DNA from: Eudoraea chungangensis
Lineage (GTDB): Bacteria; Bacteroidota; Bacteroidia; Flavobacteriales; Flavobacteriaceae
NCBI RefSeq assembly: GCF_029360665.1
Contig: NZ_JARDUB010000004.1
Location: 372,001-436,000 of the forward strand
Length of the DNA: 64,000 nucleotides
Direction of reading: 5' to 3'
The notes under the pieces were generated by a model. It searched no databases, had not been told where the DNA came from, and was given only the letters and a program-made list of their open reading frames with translations. The translations under genes and the position numbers were made by a program. This document shows, piece by piece, positions 35,563-45,463 of the stretch (position 1 is the stretch's first letter; every line of letters begins with the position of its first letter).

Positions 35563-37764
35563 TTAGTTGGCAACTTCACTCATGAACTTCAATCGGTATA
35601 ATCTCAATTCTTCATCCTCATATTCCCCATCAAACTCTTTTTGAGCTTCTTCGATATTATCGGTTTCTGCTTCTAAAAAATAGTCATGTATTTCTTCTTG
35701 TTGATCTTCATCCAGGATTTCATCTATCCAATATCCGATATTGAGCTTTGTACCGCTAAAAACAATTTGTTCCATTTCTTTGACCAATTCTTCTATACCC
35801 AGACCCTTGGCAGAGGCGATATCATCTAATGGTAACTTTCTATCCACATTTTGTATGATATAGAGTTTTAAGGCAGAATTGGCCCCAGTACTCTTCACCA
35901 CTAGGTCATCTGGCCGCATAATATCATTATCCTCTACATATTGGGTAATTAGGCTAATAAAGGGTTTTCCATATTTTTTGGCTTTTCCTTCTCCCACCCC
36001 ATGAATATTCACTAGTTCTTCCATAGAGATTGGATACTTAAGAGCCATGTCATCCAAGGATGGATCTTGGAAAATCACAAATGGAGGCACATCTAATTTT
36101 TTTGCCTGTTGTTTTCTTAAATCCTTCAAAAACCTTAAAAGTTTATTGTCTGCGGAGCCTCCGGCATTCTTGGCAGCGGTTACAATAGCATCGTCATTTT
36201 CTGCGTTGTACACATGGTCTTTAGTCATCATAAATGCAATCGGTCTATCCAAATAACTAAGACCTTTAGGTGTGAGATGCAAAATTCCATATTGCTCAAT
36301 TTCCTTTTTCAAATAACCTTCAACAAGGACTTGTCTTATAAGAGCCATCCAATAACCCTTATCTCTTTCGGCTCCAATTCCAAAAAACGGCTTTTCATTT
36401 GTTTTATGAGATGCTATCAAAGCATTAGAAGCTCCTGTGAGGGCTAAAACAATTTCCTTGGCCTTGAACTTCTCCTTGGTCCCTTGCACTACCTGAAGCA
36501 ACTTAATTACGCTGTCTTTTGCCTCTTCTTTTGGTTTAGGATTCCTTGCATTATCATCCATATCGGCACCTTCTCCGGTAACAGCGTCGAATTCCTCTCC
36601 AAAGTAATGTAGAATAAACTTTCTTCTCGACATGGAAGTTTCTGCATAAGCCACAATTTCTTGGAGCAGAGCATTCCCTATTTCTTGCTCCGCCACAGGC
36701 TTCCCGGACATGAACTTTTCTAATTTTTCAATATCCTTATAAGAGTAGAATGCCAAACAATGGCCTTCGCCTCCATCTCTGCCAGCCCTACCTGTTTCCT
36801 GATAATAACTTTCAATACTTTTGGGTATATCATGATGTATTACATACCTAACGTCTGGCTTATCTATTCCCATCCCAAACGCAATGGTTGCTACTACCAC
36901 ATCTACATCTTCCATAAGAAACATATCCTGATACTTAGACCTAGTTTTTGCATCAAAACCGGCGTGATAGGGTACGGCACTAACCCCATTAACCTGTAAA
37001 ACCTGGGCTAGTTCTTCTACCCTTTTTCTGCTTAGGCAATAAATAATTCCAGATTTACCACTATTCTTTTTTACAAATCGAATTATGTCGGCGTCTACAT
37101 TTTTTGTTTTAGGTCTTATTTCATAAAACAAATTAGGTCTGTTAAAGGAAGCCTTGAATACGGTAGCATCGCCAATTCCCAAATTTTTAATAATATCTTC
37201 TTGTACCTTAGGAGTGGCAGTTGCAGTTAGTCCTATAATGGGGATTCCCTCTCCCAAACGATTAATTATCGCTCTTAGATTTCTATATTCTGGTCTAAAA
37301 TCATGGCCCCATTCAGAAATACAATGTGCCTCATCTATAGCCACAAATGAAAGAGGTACTGTTTGTAAGAAACTAATATAATCTTCTTTGGTAAGAGACT
37401 CTGGAGCAACATATAAGAGTTTCGTTATGCCATCTTGTATATCCTGCTTTACCTCTTTAACCTGGGTTTTGGTCAGGGAAGAATTAAGAACATGCGCCAC
37501 CCCGGGATGCGAGGATACACCCCTTATCGCATCGACCTGATTCTTCATTAATGCTATTAGGGGAGAGACAACTATGGCAGTGCCGTCTTTAATTAATGCC
37601 GGTAATTGGTAACAAAGAGATTTACCCCCACCCGTAGGCATAATTACGAATGTATTTCTATTCTTTAGTATATTTTTGATAACCGCCTCTTGGAGGCCCT
37701 TGAATTTGGAAAAACCAAAGTACTTCTTTAGCGCTGCGTGCAGCTCAATCTCATTTAATTCCAT
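35563..37764 (-). CDS. recQ: ATP-dependent DNA helicase RecQ
   Basis: This 733-residue protein has the helicase motifs MPTGGGKS (Lys48) and DEAH (144-147), motif VI QETGRAGRDGG, an RQC-like region and an HRDC domain near residue 530-610. A C-terminal acidic extension (about 640-733) is present, as is common in Bacteroidota RecQ. The zinc cysteines of the RecQ-Ct domain of E. coli are not obvious. It unwinds DNA in recombination and repair. Confidence 0.95.
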   Translation of the reverse strand: MELNEIELHAALKKYFGFSKFKGLQEAVIKNILKNRNTFVIMPTGGGKSLCYQLPALIKDGTAIVVSPLIALMKNQVDAIRGVSSHPGVAHVLNSSLTKTQVKEVKQDIQDGITKLLYVAPESLTKEDYISFLQTVPLSFVAIDEAHCISEWGHDFRPEYRNLRAIINRLGEGIPIIGLTATATPKVQEDIIKNLGIGDATVFKASFNRPNLFYEIRPKTKNVDADIIRFVKKNSGKSGIIYCLSRKRVEELAQVLQVNGVSAVPYHAGFDAKTRSKYQDMFLMEDVDVVVATIAFGMGIDKPDVRYVIHHDIPKSIESYYQETGRAGRDGGEGHCLAFYSYKDIEKLEKFMSGKPVAEQEIGNALLQEIVAYAETSMSRRKFILHYFGEEFDAVTGEGADMDDNARNPKPKEEAKDSVIKLLQVVQGTKEKFKAKEIVLALTGASNALIASHKTNEKPFFGIGAERDKGYWMALIRQVLVEGYLKKEIEQYGILHLTPKGLSYLDRPIAFMMTKDHVYNAENDDAIVTAAKNAGGSADNKLLRFLKDLRKQQAKKLDVPPFVIFQDPSLDDMALKYPISMEELVNIHGVGEGKAKKYGKPFISLITQYVEDNDIMRPDDLVVKSTGANSALKLYIIQNVDRKLPLDDIASAKGLGIEELVKEMEQIVFSGTKLNIGYWIDEILDEDQQEEIHDYFLEAETDNIEEAQKEFDGEYEDEELRLYRLKFMSEVAN

Positions 37765-37892
37765 TAGATATTTTCGATATGGTTCTCGTTTTTAAGATAA
37801 CCATTTTTATTGACTTCAATTTAAATATTTACGATTCTTCGGAAAGTAATTGTGCTAATTAATTTTGTTATAGTTTAGAAACTCCTATAAAA

Positions 37893-37910
37893 TAACTTTG
37901 TGTAATTTTG
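37893..37910 (+). promoter_or_regulatory. Two TAnnTTTG elements upstream of kdsD
   Basis: TAACTTTG (37893-37900) and TAATTTTG (37903-37910) both match the Bacteroidota -7 consensus, in a 228-bp gap before kdsD. A TTG is present upstream (37865-37867) but at a spacing of 25 nt, so the assignment is tentative. The leader to the start codon would be about 75 nt. Confidence 0.4.
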
Positions 37911-37992
37911 TTTTCTTAAATATAATACATTCTTTTAAAAACTATTTCCTAAAGAAATAATAAAACTTTAGTTATAAACACTAAATTTCATT

Positions 37993-38964
37993 TTGAATTT
38001 GAGCAATTCTAAGACAATCTTGGCTAACGCCAAAAGTACGATTCTTTCAGAAAGTAACGCTATTGCTTCACTCGCCAATTACTTAGATGAGGATTTCGCT
38101 CAGGCAGTAAATTGTATATATAAGGGCAGGGGTCGTGTGGTAATAACTGGGATTGGAAAGAGTGCCATTATAGCTTCTAAAATTGTTGCTACCTTAAATT
38201 CTACGGGTACTCCCGCTATTTTTATGCATGCTGCAGATGCCATACATGGCGATCTGGGTACTATACAGAAAGACGATGTTGTAATATGCATTTCCAAAAG
38301 CGGAAATACTCCCGAGATTAAAATGTTGGTACCCCTGATTAAACTTGGAGATAATCCTTTGATAGCAATGACAGGTAATCCCGACTCGTATTTGGGCAAA
38401 AAGGCAGATTATATATTAAACACATATGTGGAAAAGGAAGCTTGTCCGCATAATCTTGCACCAACCACAAGTACTACTGCCCAATTAGTGCTTGGAGATG
38501 CTCTTGCCATTTGCCTTCTAGATCAAAGAGGCTTTAGTAGCAAAGACTTTGCAAAATATCATCCAGGGGGAACGCTGGGAAAAAAAATGTATTTGAGAGT
38601 ATCGGACATTATAAACAGTAACCAAAAACCCGTGGTGAGCCCAGAGACAGATGTAAAAAATGTGATCGTAGAAATTTCAGAAAAAATGCTCGGAGTTACT
38701 GCGGTCTTAGAGAACGAAAAATTAGTAGGTATTGTTACAGATGGGGATATTAGAAGAATGCTAAATAAATACGATAATATTAATGGTTTAAAAGCTAAGG
38801 ATATTATGACCCCAAATCCCAAAACCATAACTACAGATGTGTTGGCAATTAAGGCATTAAAAGAAATGCGCGCAAGAGGAATATCCCAGCTGTTGGCAGT
38901 AAATGAAAACTCTTATGAAGGCGTAGTTCATTTACACAATCTAATAAACGAAGGAATATTGTAA
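37993..38964 (+). CDS. kdsD: Arabinose-5-phosphate isomerase KdsD (KpsF/GutQ family)
   Basis: The 323-residue protein starts with TTG; there is no suitable ATG nearby. The SIS domain (about 35-175) has GIGKSAIIASKI and SKSGNTPEIK, and two CBS domains (about 205-320) follow. KdsD converts ribulose 5-phosphate to arabinose 5-phosphate, the first step to Kdo for LPS. tatC starts at its last base (TAATG). Confidence 0.93.
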   Translation: MNLSNSKTILANAKSTILSESNAIASLANYLDEDFAQAVNCIYKGRGRVVITGIGKSAIIASKIVATLNSTGTPAIFMHAADAIHGDLGTIQKDDVVICISKSGNTPEIKMLVPLIKLGDNPLIAMTGNPDSYLGKKADYILNTYVEKEACPHNLAPTTSTTAQLVLGDALAICLLDQRGFSSKDFAKYHPGGTLGKKMYLRVSDIINSNQKPVVSPETDVKNVIVEISEKMLGVTAVLENEKLVGIVTDGDIRRMLNKYDNINGLKAKDIMTPNPKTITTDVLAIKALKEMRARGISQLLAVNENSYEGVVHLHNLINEGIL

Positions 38965-39803
38965 TGGCAGAACTGAGCAAGGACCCAAACGAAATGTCCT
39001 TTTTGGACCATTTAGAAGAGCTTAGATGGCATCTAATAAGAGCAACTATGGCCATTGTTATAATTGGCTGTTTAGCCTTTATAATGAAGGACTTTATATT
39101 CGACACAGTTATTTTTGGTCCTAAGAAAATGGATTTTCCAACCTATCGTCTTTTTTGTAGAATTGCTACCTCCATAGGGATAGAATCTGCCTTTTGTGCT
39201 GATGAACTTCCTTTTACTATTCAAAGCAGAACTATGGCTGGCCAATTCTCTGCGCATATATGGACCTCTATTTGGGCTGGCTTTATAATTGGCTTCCCTT
39301 ATGTCCTATATGAAATGTGGCAGTTTATCAGTCCTGGCCTCAAAGAGAACGAACGTAACAATTCCAGAGGCTTTATTCTAATAGCCTCCCTCCTTTTCTT
39401 TATGGGAGTTTTATTTGGTTATTATGTCGTTGCCCCATTGTCTATAAACTTTTTAGGCACCTATCAAGTAAGTAAGGAAGTCTTGAATGAGTTTGATATA
39501 GGCTCTTATATCTCTACAGTACGGGCTTCTGTGATTGCATGTGGGGTTCTTTTTGAATTACCCATAATCATCTTCTTTTTAACAAAAGTTGGTCTTGTTA
39601 CTCCTGAAATATTAAAAAAGTATAGAAAAATAGCCCTAGTAATTGTACTTATTTTGTCTGCAGTTATTACACCTCCAGATGTTGCAAGTCAGATTATTGT
39701 GGCTGTCCCTGTGCTAATTCTTTATCAGGTTAGTATTTACATTTCTAAAATTGTGTTGCGGAAGGAGATGAAAAAAATGAAAAAAGATATTAAGCCACAG
39801 TAA
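38964..39803 (+). CDS. tatC: Sec-independent protein translocase TatC
   Basis: The 279-residue protein has six membrane helices and the TatC signatures SFLDHLEELRWHLIRA near the N-terminus and the periplasmic FISPGLKENER motif. It forms the receptor for twin-arginine substrates with TatA/B. The start overlaps the kdsD stop by one base. No tatA is in the window. Two proteins in the window have Tat-type signals (12000 and 50054). Confidence 0.95.
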   Translation: MAELSKDPNEMSFLDHLEELRWHLIRATMAIVIIGCLAFIMKDFIFDTVIFGPKKMDFPTYRLFCRIATSIGIESAFCADELPFTIQSRTMAGQFSAHIWTSIWAGFIIGFPYVLYEMWQFISPGLKENERNNSRGFILIASLLFFMGVLFGYYVVAPLSINFLGTYQVSKEVLNEFDIGSYISTVRASVIACGVLFELPIIIFFLTKVGLVTPEILKKYRKIALVIVLILSAVITPPDVASQIIVAVPVLILYQVSIYISKIVLRKEMKKMKKDIKPQ

Positions 39804-39998
39804 AGAATTCTATAAAAATAATTTAAAATTAATCGGAGACATTTGTAATCATAGAAAACTGTTTTTGGTAAATGCATCATAGACCCTTGGTATCCGAAAA
39901 ATTAATCACCCAATTAAGGCCAATGTATTTGAAGAAAATTTGCAGTTAGAAGTTGGTTAATTTTATTATAATTCTAAGGCAAGCCTAAAAGAATTCTA

Positions 39999-40006
39999 TA
40001 GATTTG
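39999..40006 (+). promoter_or_regulatory. Possible -7 element for lptB
   Basis: TAGATTTG fits TAnnTTTG and lies 17 nt before the lptB ATG. No clear -33 TTG is at the right distance. lptB may be driven from here or from upstream. Confidence 0.35.
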
Positions 40007-40023
40007 AAGAATAATATGACTTA

Positions 40024-40764
40024 ATGAAACTAAGAGCAGATAATATAATGAAGGCCTACAGGGGTCGGAAGGTAGTCAAAGGAATTTCTTTAGAGGTTAA
40101 TCAGGGAGAGATTGTTGGATTACTTGGACCCAATGGTGCTGGAAAAACTACCTGCTTTTATATGATTGTTGGTTTAATAAAACCCAACGGCGGGAAAATA
40201 TTTCTGGACGAGACCGAAATTACTAACTTTCCTATGTACAAAAGGGCACAAAACGGTATTGGGTATCTTGCTCAGGAGGCATCTGTATTTAGAAAACTTA
40301 GTATTGAAAAAAATATTCTCAGTGTTTTGCAATTAACAAAATTGAGTAAAAAAGAGCAATTCATGAAGATGGAATCTCTTATTGAAGAATTTAGTCTGGG
40401 GCATATACGCAAAAACAGGGGAGACCTATTATCGGGTGGAGAAAGAAGACGAACAGAAATCGCCAGGGCTCTTGCAACAGATCCCAAATTCATTTTATTG
40501 GACGAGCCTTTTGCAGGAGTCGATCCTGTGGCAGTTGAAGACATTCAAAGAATCGTTGCTCAACTTAAGGATAAAAATATTGGCATCCTGATTACGGATC
40601 ACAACGTCCAGGAAACGTTGGCCATAACGGAGCGGTCTTATCTGATGTTTGAAGGAGGTATTTTAAAATCTGGTATACCGGAAGATTTAGCCGAAGATGA
40701 AATGGTTAGAAAAGTATACTTAGGTCAGAACTTTGAACTTCGAAAAAAGAAACTCGACTTCTAA
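40024..40764 (+). CDS. lptB: LPS export ABC transporter ATPase LptB
   Basis: The 246-residue ATPase has Walker A GPNGAGKTT, the signature LSGGERRRTEIARALA and Walker B FILLDEP. The start LRADNIMKAYRGRKVVKGIS and the ending FELRKK are LptB-like. It powers the export of LPS from the inner membrane together with LptFG, which are not in this window. It is convergent with pssA, with 4 nt between their stops. Confidence 0.93.
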   Translation: MKLRADNIMKAYRGRKVVKGISLEVNQGEIVGLLGPNGAGKTTCFYMIVGLIKPNGGKIFLDETEITNFPMYKRAQNGIGYLAQEASVFRKLSIEKNILSVLQLTKLSKKEQFMKMESLIEEFSLGHIRKNRGDLLSGGERRRTEIARALATDPKFILLDEPFAGVDPVAVEDIQRIVAQLKDKNIGILITDHNVQETLAITERSYLMFEGGILKSGIPEDLAEDEMVRKVYLGQNFELRKKKLDF

Positions 40765-40768
40765 TCTT

Positions 40769-41533
40769 CTACGTTTTTTGTTTCTGCTTTTCTCCAATAT
40801 TGTATAAGACAGAGCTCAATATATACAGGAGAACAATTCCAGGAATGGCCATGTAGCTCATGGTCAAAAGAAGTACCAGACTTATTATTAAAAAAATATA
40901 TCTATGCGCATTATCTTTAAAACTCCAGTTCTTAAATTTTAAGGCAAAAAGGGGGATGTGTGCATTGAGCAAATAACTGCTTAACAACGTAAGACCAGCC
41001 AAAAACCATGGGTTTAATAATATCCCATTTACATAGTCGTTACCCTGATTTAAGAGGATTAAAGGGATTGATAATATTAAAAGAGCATTTGCAGGTGTTG
41101 GTAATCCAATAAAGCTAGTGAGTTGGTCTTCGTCTATATTAAATTTAGCAAGCCTATATGCAGACGCCAGTGTAATAAGAAATCCAAAAAAAGGTAGTAC
41201 GGATATACTAATGGCGTGGTGGGCCGAATCTGCCGACACCTCTCCCATTTCTAAATTCCATCCTCCGGTTTGGGACATCGCCAATAATTGAAACATGACA
41301 ATTCCAGGCACAACTCCACTAGTTACCATATCCGCCAGAGAATCTAGCTGTACACCCAGTTCACTCTGTGCCTCTAGCATCCTGGCAGCCAAACCATCAA
41401 AGAAGTCGAAAACTATTCCCAAAAACACAAAAAAAGCAGCCCACTCTAACTTATTGAGTACAGCGAATACAACGGCTACACAACCACAGAAAAGATTTAA
41501 AAGAGTAATTATTTGAGGAATGTGCCTCTTCAT
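40769..41533 (-). CDS. pssA: CDP-diacylglycerol--serine O-phosphatidyltransferase
   Basis: The 254-residue membrane protein has the CDP-alcohol transferase motif D-G-x2-A-R-x8-G-x3-D-x3-D, seen as DGLAARMLEAQSELGVQLDS followed by LADM. About six membrane helices are predicted. It makes phosphatidylserine, the precursor of phosphatidylethanolamine. The specificity for serine is inferred from length and family context. Confidence 0.9.
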   Translation of the reverse strand: MKRHIPQIITLLNLFCGCVAVVFAVLNKLEWAAFFVFLGIVFDFFDGLAARMLEAQSELGVQLDSLADMVTSGVVPGIVMFQLLAMSQTGGWNLEMGEVSADSAHHAISISVLPFFGFLITLASAYRLAKFNIDEDQLTSFIGLPTPANALLILSIPLILLNQGNDYVNGILLNPWFLAGLTLLSSYLLNAHIPLFALKFKNWSFKDNAHRYIFLIISLVLLLTMSYMAIPGIVLLYILSSVLYNIGEKQKQKT

Positions 41534-41626
41534 AGTTGTCTATTTTAGTAAAAATAACATAATTTTTCTTCTGTGTCTTTCTTAAGATAATTTATTCAGA
41601 TATTTGCGAGGTATAGCCTTATTAAT

Positions 41627-42820
41627 GTGAAGAGATTTCTGAAAATTTATTGGAATTTATTGGTTCTGGCATTGATTGCCTTTTCACCAGAACTTAGTAT
41701 TTCTCAGGGGAAGACGCTTTCTCAGGATGCAGAAATAAGCATTCTTACCTGTGGTCCGGGTACAGAGCTTTATTCTAGTTTCGGGCATAATGCAATTAGG
41801 GTCTTCGATCTGAGTAGTGGTATTGACGAGGTATATAATTATGGTACTTTTAATTTTAGCACCCCTAATTTCTATTATAAATTTGCCAGTGGAAAATTAC
41901 TTTATTCCCTAAGTGTTTCTACTTATAACCGTTTTCTATTTACTTATGACATAGAAAAACGATGGGTAAAAGAACAGCTCTTAGATCTCAGCGAACCGGA
42001 CAAACAAGACTTTTATAAATTTCTTCAAATAAATCGACTTCCGGAGAATAGAGATTATCAATACGACTTTTTATTCGACAATTGTGCTACAAAATTACCG
42101 GAAGTCCTTACTCAAGTCATGCCAAATAGATTGCAATTCTCCGATGAGCATTTAGAATCTAAAAAGTCTTTCCGCGATTTAATTCAAGAAAACTTAAGCT
42201 ACAACACTTGGGCGAGCTTCGGTATAGACTTAGCTCTGGGAGCTGTAATTGATAGAGAGGCTAAGCCTTATGAATATATGTTTTTACCAAACTATGTTAG
42301 GCTACAATTAGAAAATACCACTTTAGATAACCGTCCTTTGGTAAGTAAATCTATCGATGTCCTTAAATTCCCTGAAAATCGTCCCGAGACTATTTTTAGT
42401 CTATCTCCCATCTTCTGGTTTGTTCTACTTTTAATTTTTAGTTGTTTTATTACTTACAAGGATTACAAAAAAGTATGTAGAAATAGATGGTTCGATTTTA
42501 TACTCTTCCTAATAACCGGTTTAGCGGGATGTCTTATTTTTTTTCTATGGTTTATGACAGACCATTCTTCTACAGCACAAAATTATAATATCCTTTGGGC
42601 CATGCCTTTAAATCTCTTTATTGCTTTCCAGTTCCTAAAGAAAAAAAACATAGCCTCTTGGGTCTATAATTATCTCTTAATACTAATATTTTTGATATTC
42701 CTGGTTGTAGTTCTTTGGTTATTTAGATATCAGGTTTTCTCCCCCTTATTAGTTTTTATTTTAGCCATTTTAGTTCTGAGATACAGCTACCTTTACAGAC
42801 TGAACAGGCATAAGCAATAA
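41627..42820 (+). CDS. DUF4105 membrane protein
   Basis: The 397-residue protein starts with GTG and has a signal sequence (about 27 residues). DUF4105 covers about residues 30-170, with SILTCGPGTELYSSFGHNAIRV at 34-55 and FDNCATKLPEVL near 150, which hold likely catalytic Cys and His. Five or so helices follow. DUF4105 is distantly papain-like in some databases; the activity here is unknown. The next gene starts 8 nt downstream. Confidence 0.88.
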   Translation: MKRFLKIYWNLLVLALIAFSPELSISQGKTLSQDAEISILTCGPGTELYSSFGHNAIRVFDLSSGIDEVYNYGTFNFSTPNFYYKFASGKLLYSLSVSTYNRFLFTYDIEKRWVKEQLLDLSEPDKQDFYKFLQINRLPENRDYQYDFLFDNCATKLPEVLTQVMPNRLQFSDEHLESKKSFRDLIQENLSYNTWASFGIDLALGAVIDREAKPYEYMFLPNYVRLQLENTTLDNRPLVSKSIDVLKFPENRPETIFSLSPIFWFVLLLIFSCFITYKDYKKVCRNRWFDFILFLITGLAGCLIFFLWFMTDHSSTAQNYNILWAMPLNLFIAFQFLKKKNIASWVYNYLLILIFLIFLVVVLWLFRYQVFSPLLVFILAILVLRYSYLYRLNRHKQ

Positions 42821-42828
42821 AACAATCC

Positions 42829-44712
42829 ATGAATTATATTTCCGTTGAGAATATATCGAAATCTTTTGGTGAAAGAATCCTTTTCGAGGATTTGTCTTTC
42901 GGAATTAACAAAGACCAGAAAATTGCTTTAGTGGCAAGAAATGGCGAAGGTAAAACCTCCATTCTAAAAATTTTGGCAGGAAAAGACCGTCCAAATACCG
43001 GAGAGGTTAATTATAGAAATAACCTAAAAATAGGATATCTGGAACAGGAGCCAATAATTGCTTCTTCGCTCAGTATTGAAGAAGCAATCCTAAACTCAGA
43101 CAACCCCATATTAAGAACCATAGCACAATATGAAAAAGCTCTTTTAGATCCAGAAAACTCTGAAAAGTACCAAAAAGCATTTGAGGCCATGGAACGCCTA
43201 AATGCCTGGGACTTTGAAACACAATACAAACAGATTCTTTCTAAACTAAAGTTAGAAGATGTAACTGCAAAAGTGGAGAAGTTGTCTGGGGGACAAAAAA
43301 AACGACTGGCACTTGCTATGGTGCTATTAAATGAGCCCGATCTTTTAATTTTAGACGAACCAACCAACCACCTCGACTTAGAAATGATTGAATGGTTGGA
43401 AGAATATTTTAAAAACAAAAAGATTACTCTTTTTATGGTTACCCATGACCGTTATTTCCTGGAAAGAGTCTGCAATGAAATTTTGGAATTGGATCAGGGT
43501 AAATTATACACCTATAAAGGTAATTATGCCTATTATTTAGACCAAAAAGAAGCCCGTCAGGATAGGGAATCCGTAGAATTACACAAGTCGAAACTATTAT
43601 TTAAAAAAGAATTGGACTGGATGCGGAGGCAGCCAAAGGCCAGAACTACCAAATCAAAGTCGAGAATAGACGATTTTCATATTATAAAAGAGAAGGCGCA
43701 TAAGAGAAGACAAGAGCATGAAGTGCAGTTAGAGATTAATATGGAGAGGATGGGGAGCAAAATTGTAGAACTTCACAAAATTTCAAAAAGCTTTAATGAC
43801 TTAGTACTTTTAAACCAATTTAGCTACAACTTTCTAAAAGGAGAAAGAATTGGTATAATTGGCAAAAATGGCACTGGCAAAACCACTTTTCTGCGAATGA
43901 TTACCGGAGCCTTGCCCCCGGATAATGGAAAAGTAGTAGTAGGAGAAACTATTAAGTTTGGGCATTACAATCAGATGGGCATTTCCCTTAAGGAAGGACA
44001 AAAAGTAATTGATGTAATTAGAGAATTTGGAGATTTTATTCCCTTAAAAAAGGGAAAACAGATTTCGGCCCAACAATTGCTGGAACGCTTTCTTTTTGAC
44101 CGTAAAAAGCAATATGATTTTGTAGAAAAGCTCAGTGGAGGAGAACGCAAAAGACTTTATTTGTGCACCGTCTTAATACAAAATCCAAATTTTTTAATTC
44201 TCGATGAGCCAACTAACGATTTAGACATCATTACGCTTAATGTCTTAGAAAGCTTTTTATTAGACTTTCCAGGTTGTCTTATCGTAGTTTCTCATGACCG
44301 GTATTTTATGGATAAAATTGTAGACCATATGTTTATTTTCCAGGGCAATGGTATCGTAGAAGACTTTCCCGGCAATTATTCGGATTACAGAGCCTACGAA
44401 AATAGCAGCCCAAAGAAGGATAAAAATACAGACCAAAATATTAAAGGCTCAGAAGCAAAAAAAACACGCAGCTGGAGAGAAGAAATTAATGCTGGCAAAC
44501 TTAGCTATGCCGAGCAGAAAGAATACAAAACTCTAGAAAAGAGTATTTTTTCCTTAGAAGAAAAAAAACTTCTATTACAGGATAAATTTGCAGATGCTTC
44601 CCTTACCGGAGAACAGATCGACAAGTATTCGGTGGAGTTAAAAGAAATGGAAAGCCTAATTGAAGTTAAAACAGATCGTTGGCTAGAACTATCTATGAAA
44701 TTGGAAGGGTAA
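42829..44712 (+). CDS. ABC-F family ATPase
   Basis: The 627-residue protein has two ATPase domains and no membrane helices. Walker A is RNGEGKTS and KNGTGKTT, the signatures are LSGGQKKR and LSGGERKR, and a C-terminal coiled coil covers about 560-625. This is the Uup-like group of ABC-F proteins, which act on ribosomes or in DNA-related stress. It follows DUF4105 closely. The precise role cannot be assigned. Confidence 0.9.
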   Translation: MNYISVENISKSFGERILFEDLSFGINKDQKIALVARNGEGKTSILKILAGKDRPNTGEVNYRNNLKIGYLEQEPIIASSLSIEEAILNSDNPILRTIAQYEKALLDPENSEKYQKAFEAMERLNAWDFETQYKQILSKLKLEDVTAKVEKLSGGQKKRLALAMVLLNEPDLLILDEPTNHLDLEMIEWLEEYFKNKKITLFMVTHDRYFLERVCNEILELDQGKLYTYKGNYAYYLDQKEARQDRESVELHKSKLLFKKELDWMRRQPKARTTKSKSRIDDFHIIKEKAHKRRQEHEVQLEINMERMGSKIVELHKISKSFNDLVLLNQFSYNFLKGERIGIIGKNGTGKTTFLRMITGALPPDNGKVVVGETIKFGHYNQMGISLKEGQKVIDVIREFGDFIPLKKGKQISAQQLLERFLFDRKKQYDFVEKLSGGERKRLYLCTVLIQNPNFLILDEPTNDLDIITLNVLESFLLDFPGCLIVVSHDRYFMDKIVDHMFIFQGNGIVEDFPGNYSDYRAYENSSPKKDKNTDQNIKGSEAKKTRSWREEINAGKLSYAEQKEYKTLEKSIFSLEEKKLLLQDKFADASLTGEQIDKYSVELKEMESLIEVKTDRWLELSMKLEG

Positions 44713-44747
44713 TAGCTTAAAGTCTATCTAATTCGCAACTAAATATC

Positions 44748-45242
44748 TTGAAACCACTATCTTATATATCGTTTTACATCTCCGCCTCGAACGCCCATGG
44801 AATTCATTCGCCTTTTGTCTATGATTTTATCACCAAAGGGTTGTATGTAAAACGACGGTCTAAGCATAGCAAAACCACTGGCCTATTATTTAAGGTTCTA
44901 GATTATTTTAAGCCCAATACTATAACGGAATATGGCGCAACTGATAATTTAAAAAAAACAGTGCTGGCAGCATACAAAAAGCACGAGTTTAAAGAAAATC
45001 CTCATTTCACCTATTTTAATCTTAGTTCTAGGGAAGCCAGAAAGAGATTCCAATGGCCGCTTAATAATATGGAGGGAAATATTATTTATATAGACGAGCT
45101 TCGCAAGGATAAAAGCACTTATAAGCTTTGGTTAGAAATTTTAAATTCTCAGAGACATTTTATAAGCATTGATCTTTATTATTCCGGGATTATTTTTTTT
45201 CGCCCCAAGCAGGCGAAACAACATTTTAGAATTAGAATTTAA
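44748..45242 (+). CDS. Degenerate methyltransferase-like protein
   Basis: The 164-residue product starts with TTG and has the motif ASNAHGIHSPFVYDFITKG, found at the start of a Bacteroidota methyltransferase group. The SAM-binding region, however, reads TITEYGATDNLKKTVLAA and lacks the second glycine, and the protein is shorter than I would expect. I therefore consider it a methyltransferase relative that may be inactive. It follows the ABC-F gene by 35 nt. Confidence 0.55.
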   Translation: MKPLSYISFYISASNAHGIHSPFVYDFITKGLYVKRRSKHSKTTGLLFKVLDYFKPNTITEYGATDNLKKTVLAAYKKHEFKENPHFTYFNLSSREARKRFQWPLNNMEGNIIYIDELRKDKSTYKLWLEILNSQRHFISIDLYYSGIIFFRPKQAKQHFRIRI

Positions 45243-45275
45243 TCCCTTAATTTTAAAAAGTAAAACTTGCGCTCT

Positions 45276-45419
45276 ATGAACAATTCTATTCTTTATATTC
45301 TTGCGGCCGTAGCAGTGGTATACATCCTTATATCTATGTATAATAAAAAAAATTCAAGAAAAAGGAAATCTAGAAAATTCATGGATGGTTATAAACGCAA
45401 GGATAAAGAACAATCTTGA
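45276..45419 (+). CDS. Small single-helix membrane protein (47 aa)
   Basis: This short frame begins MNNSILYILAAVAVVYILIS, a membrane helix, followed by a very basic tail (KKNSRKRKSRK). It starts 33 nt after the preceding gene and ends 44 nt before the next. The hydrophobic-plus-basic pattern is typical of small flavobacterial membrane proteins. I do not recognise a function. Confidence 0.6.
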   Translation: MNNSILYILAAVAVVYILISMYNKKNSRKRKSRKFMDGYKRKDKEQS

Positions 45420-45463
45420 ATTTAGTACTTAACTGATTAGCTATTAAATAGCGACATTTCCAT

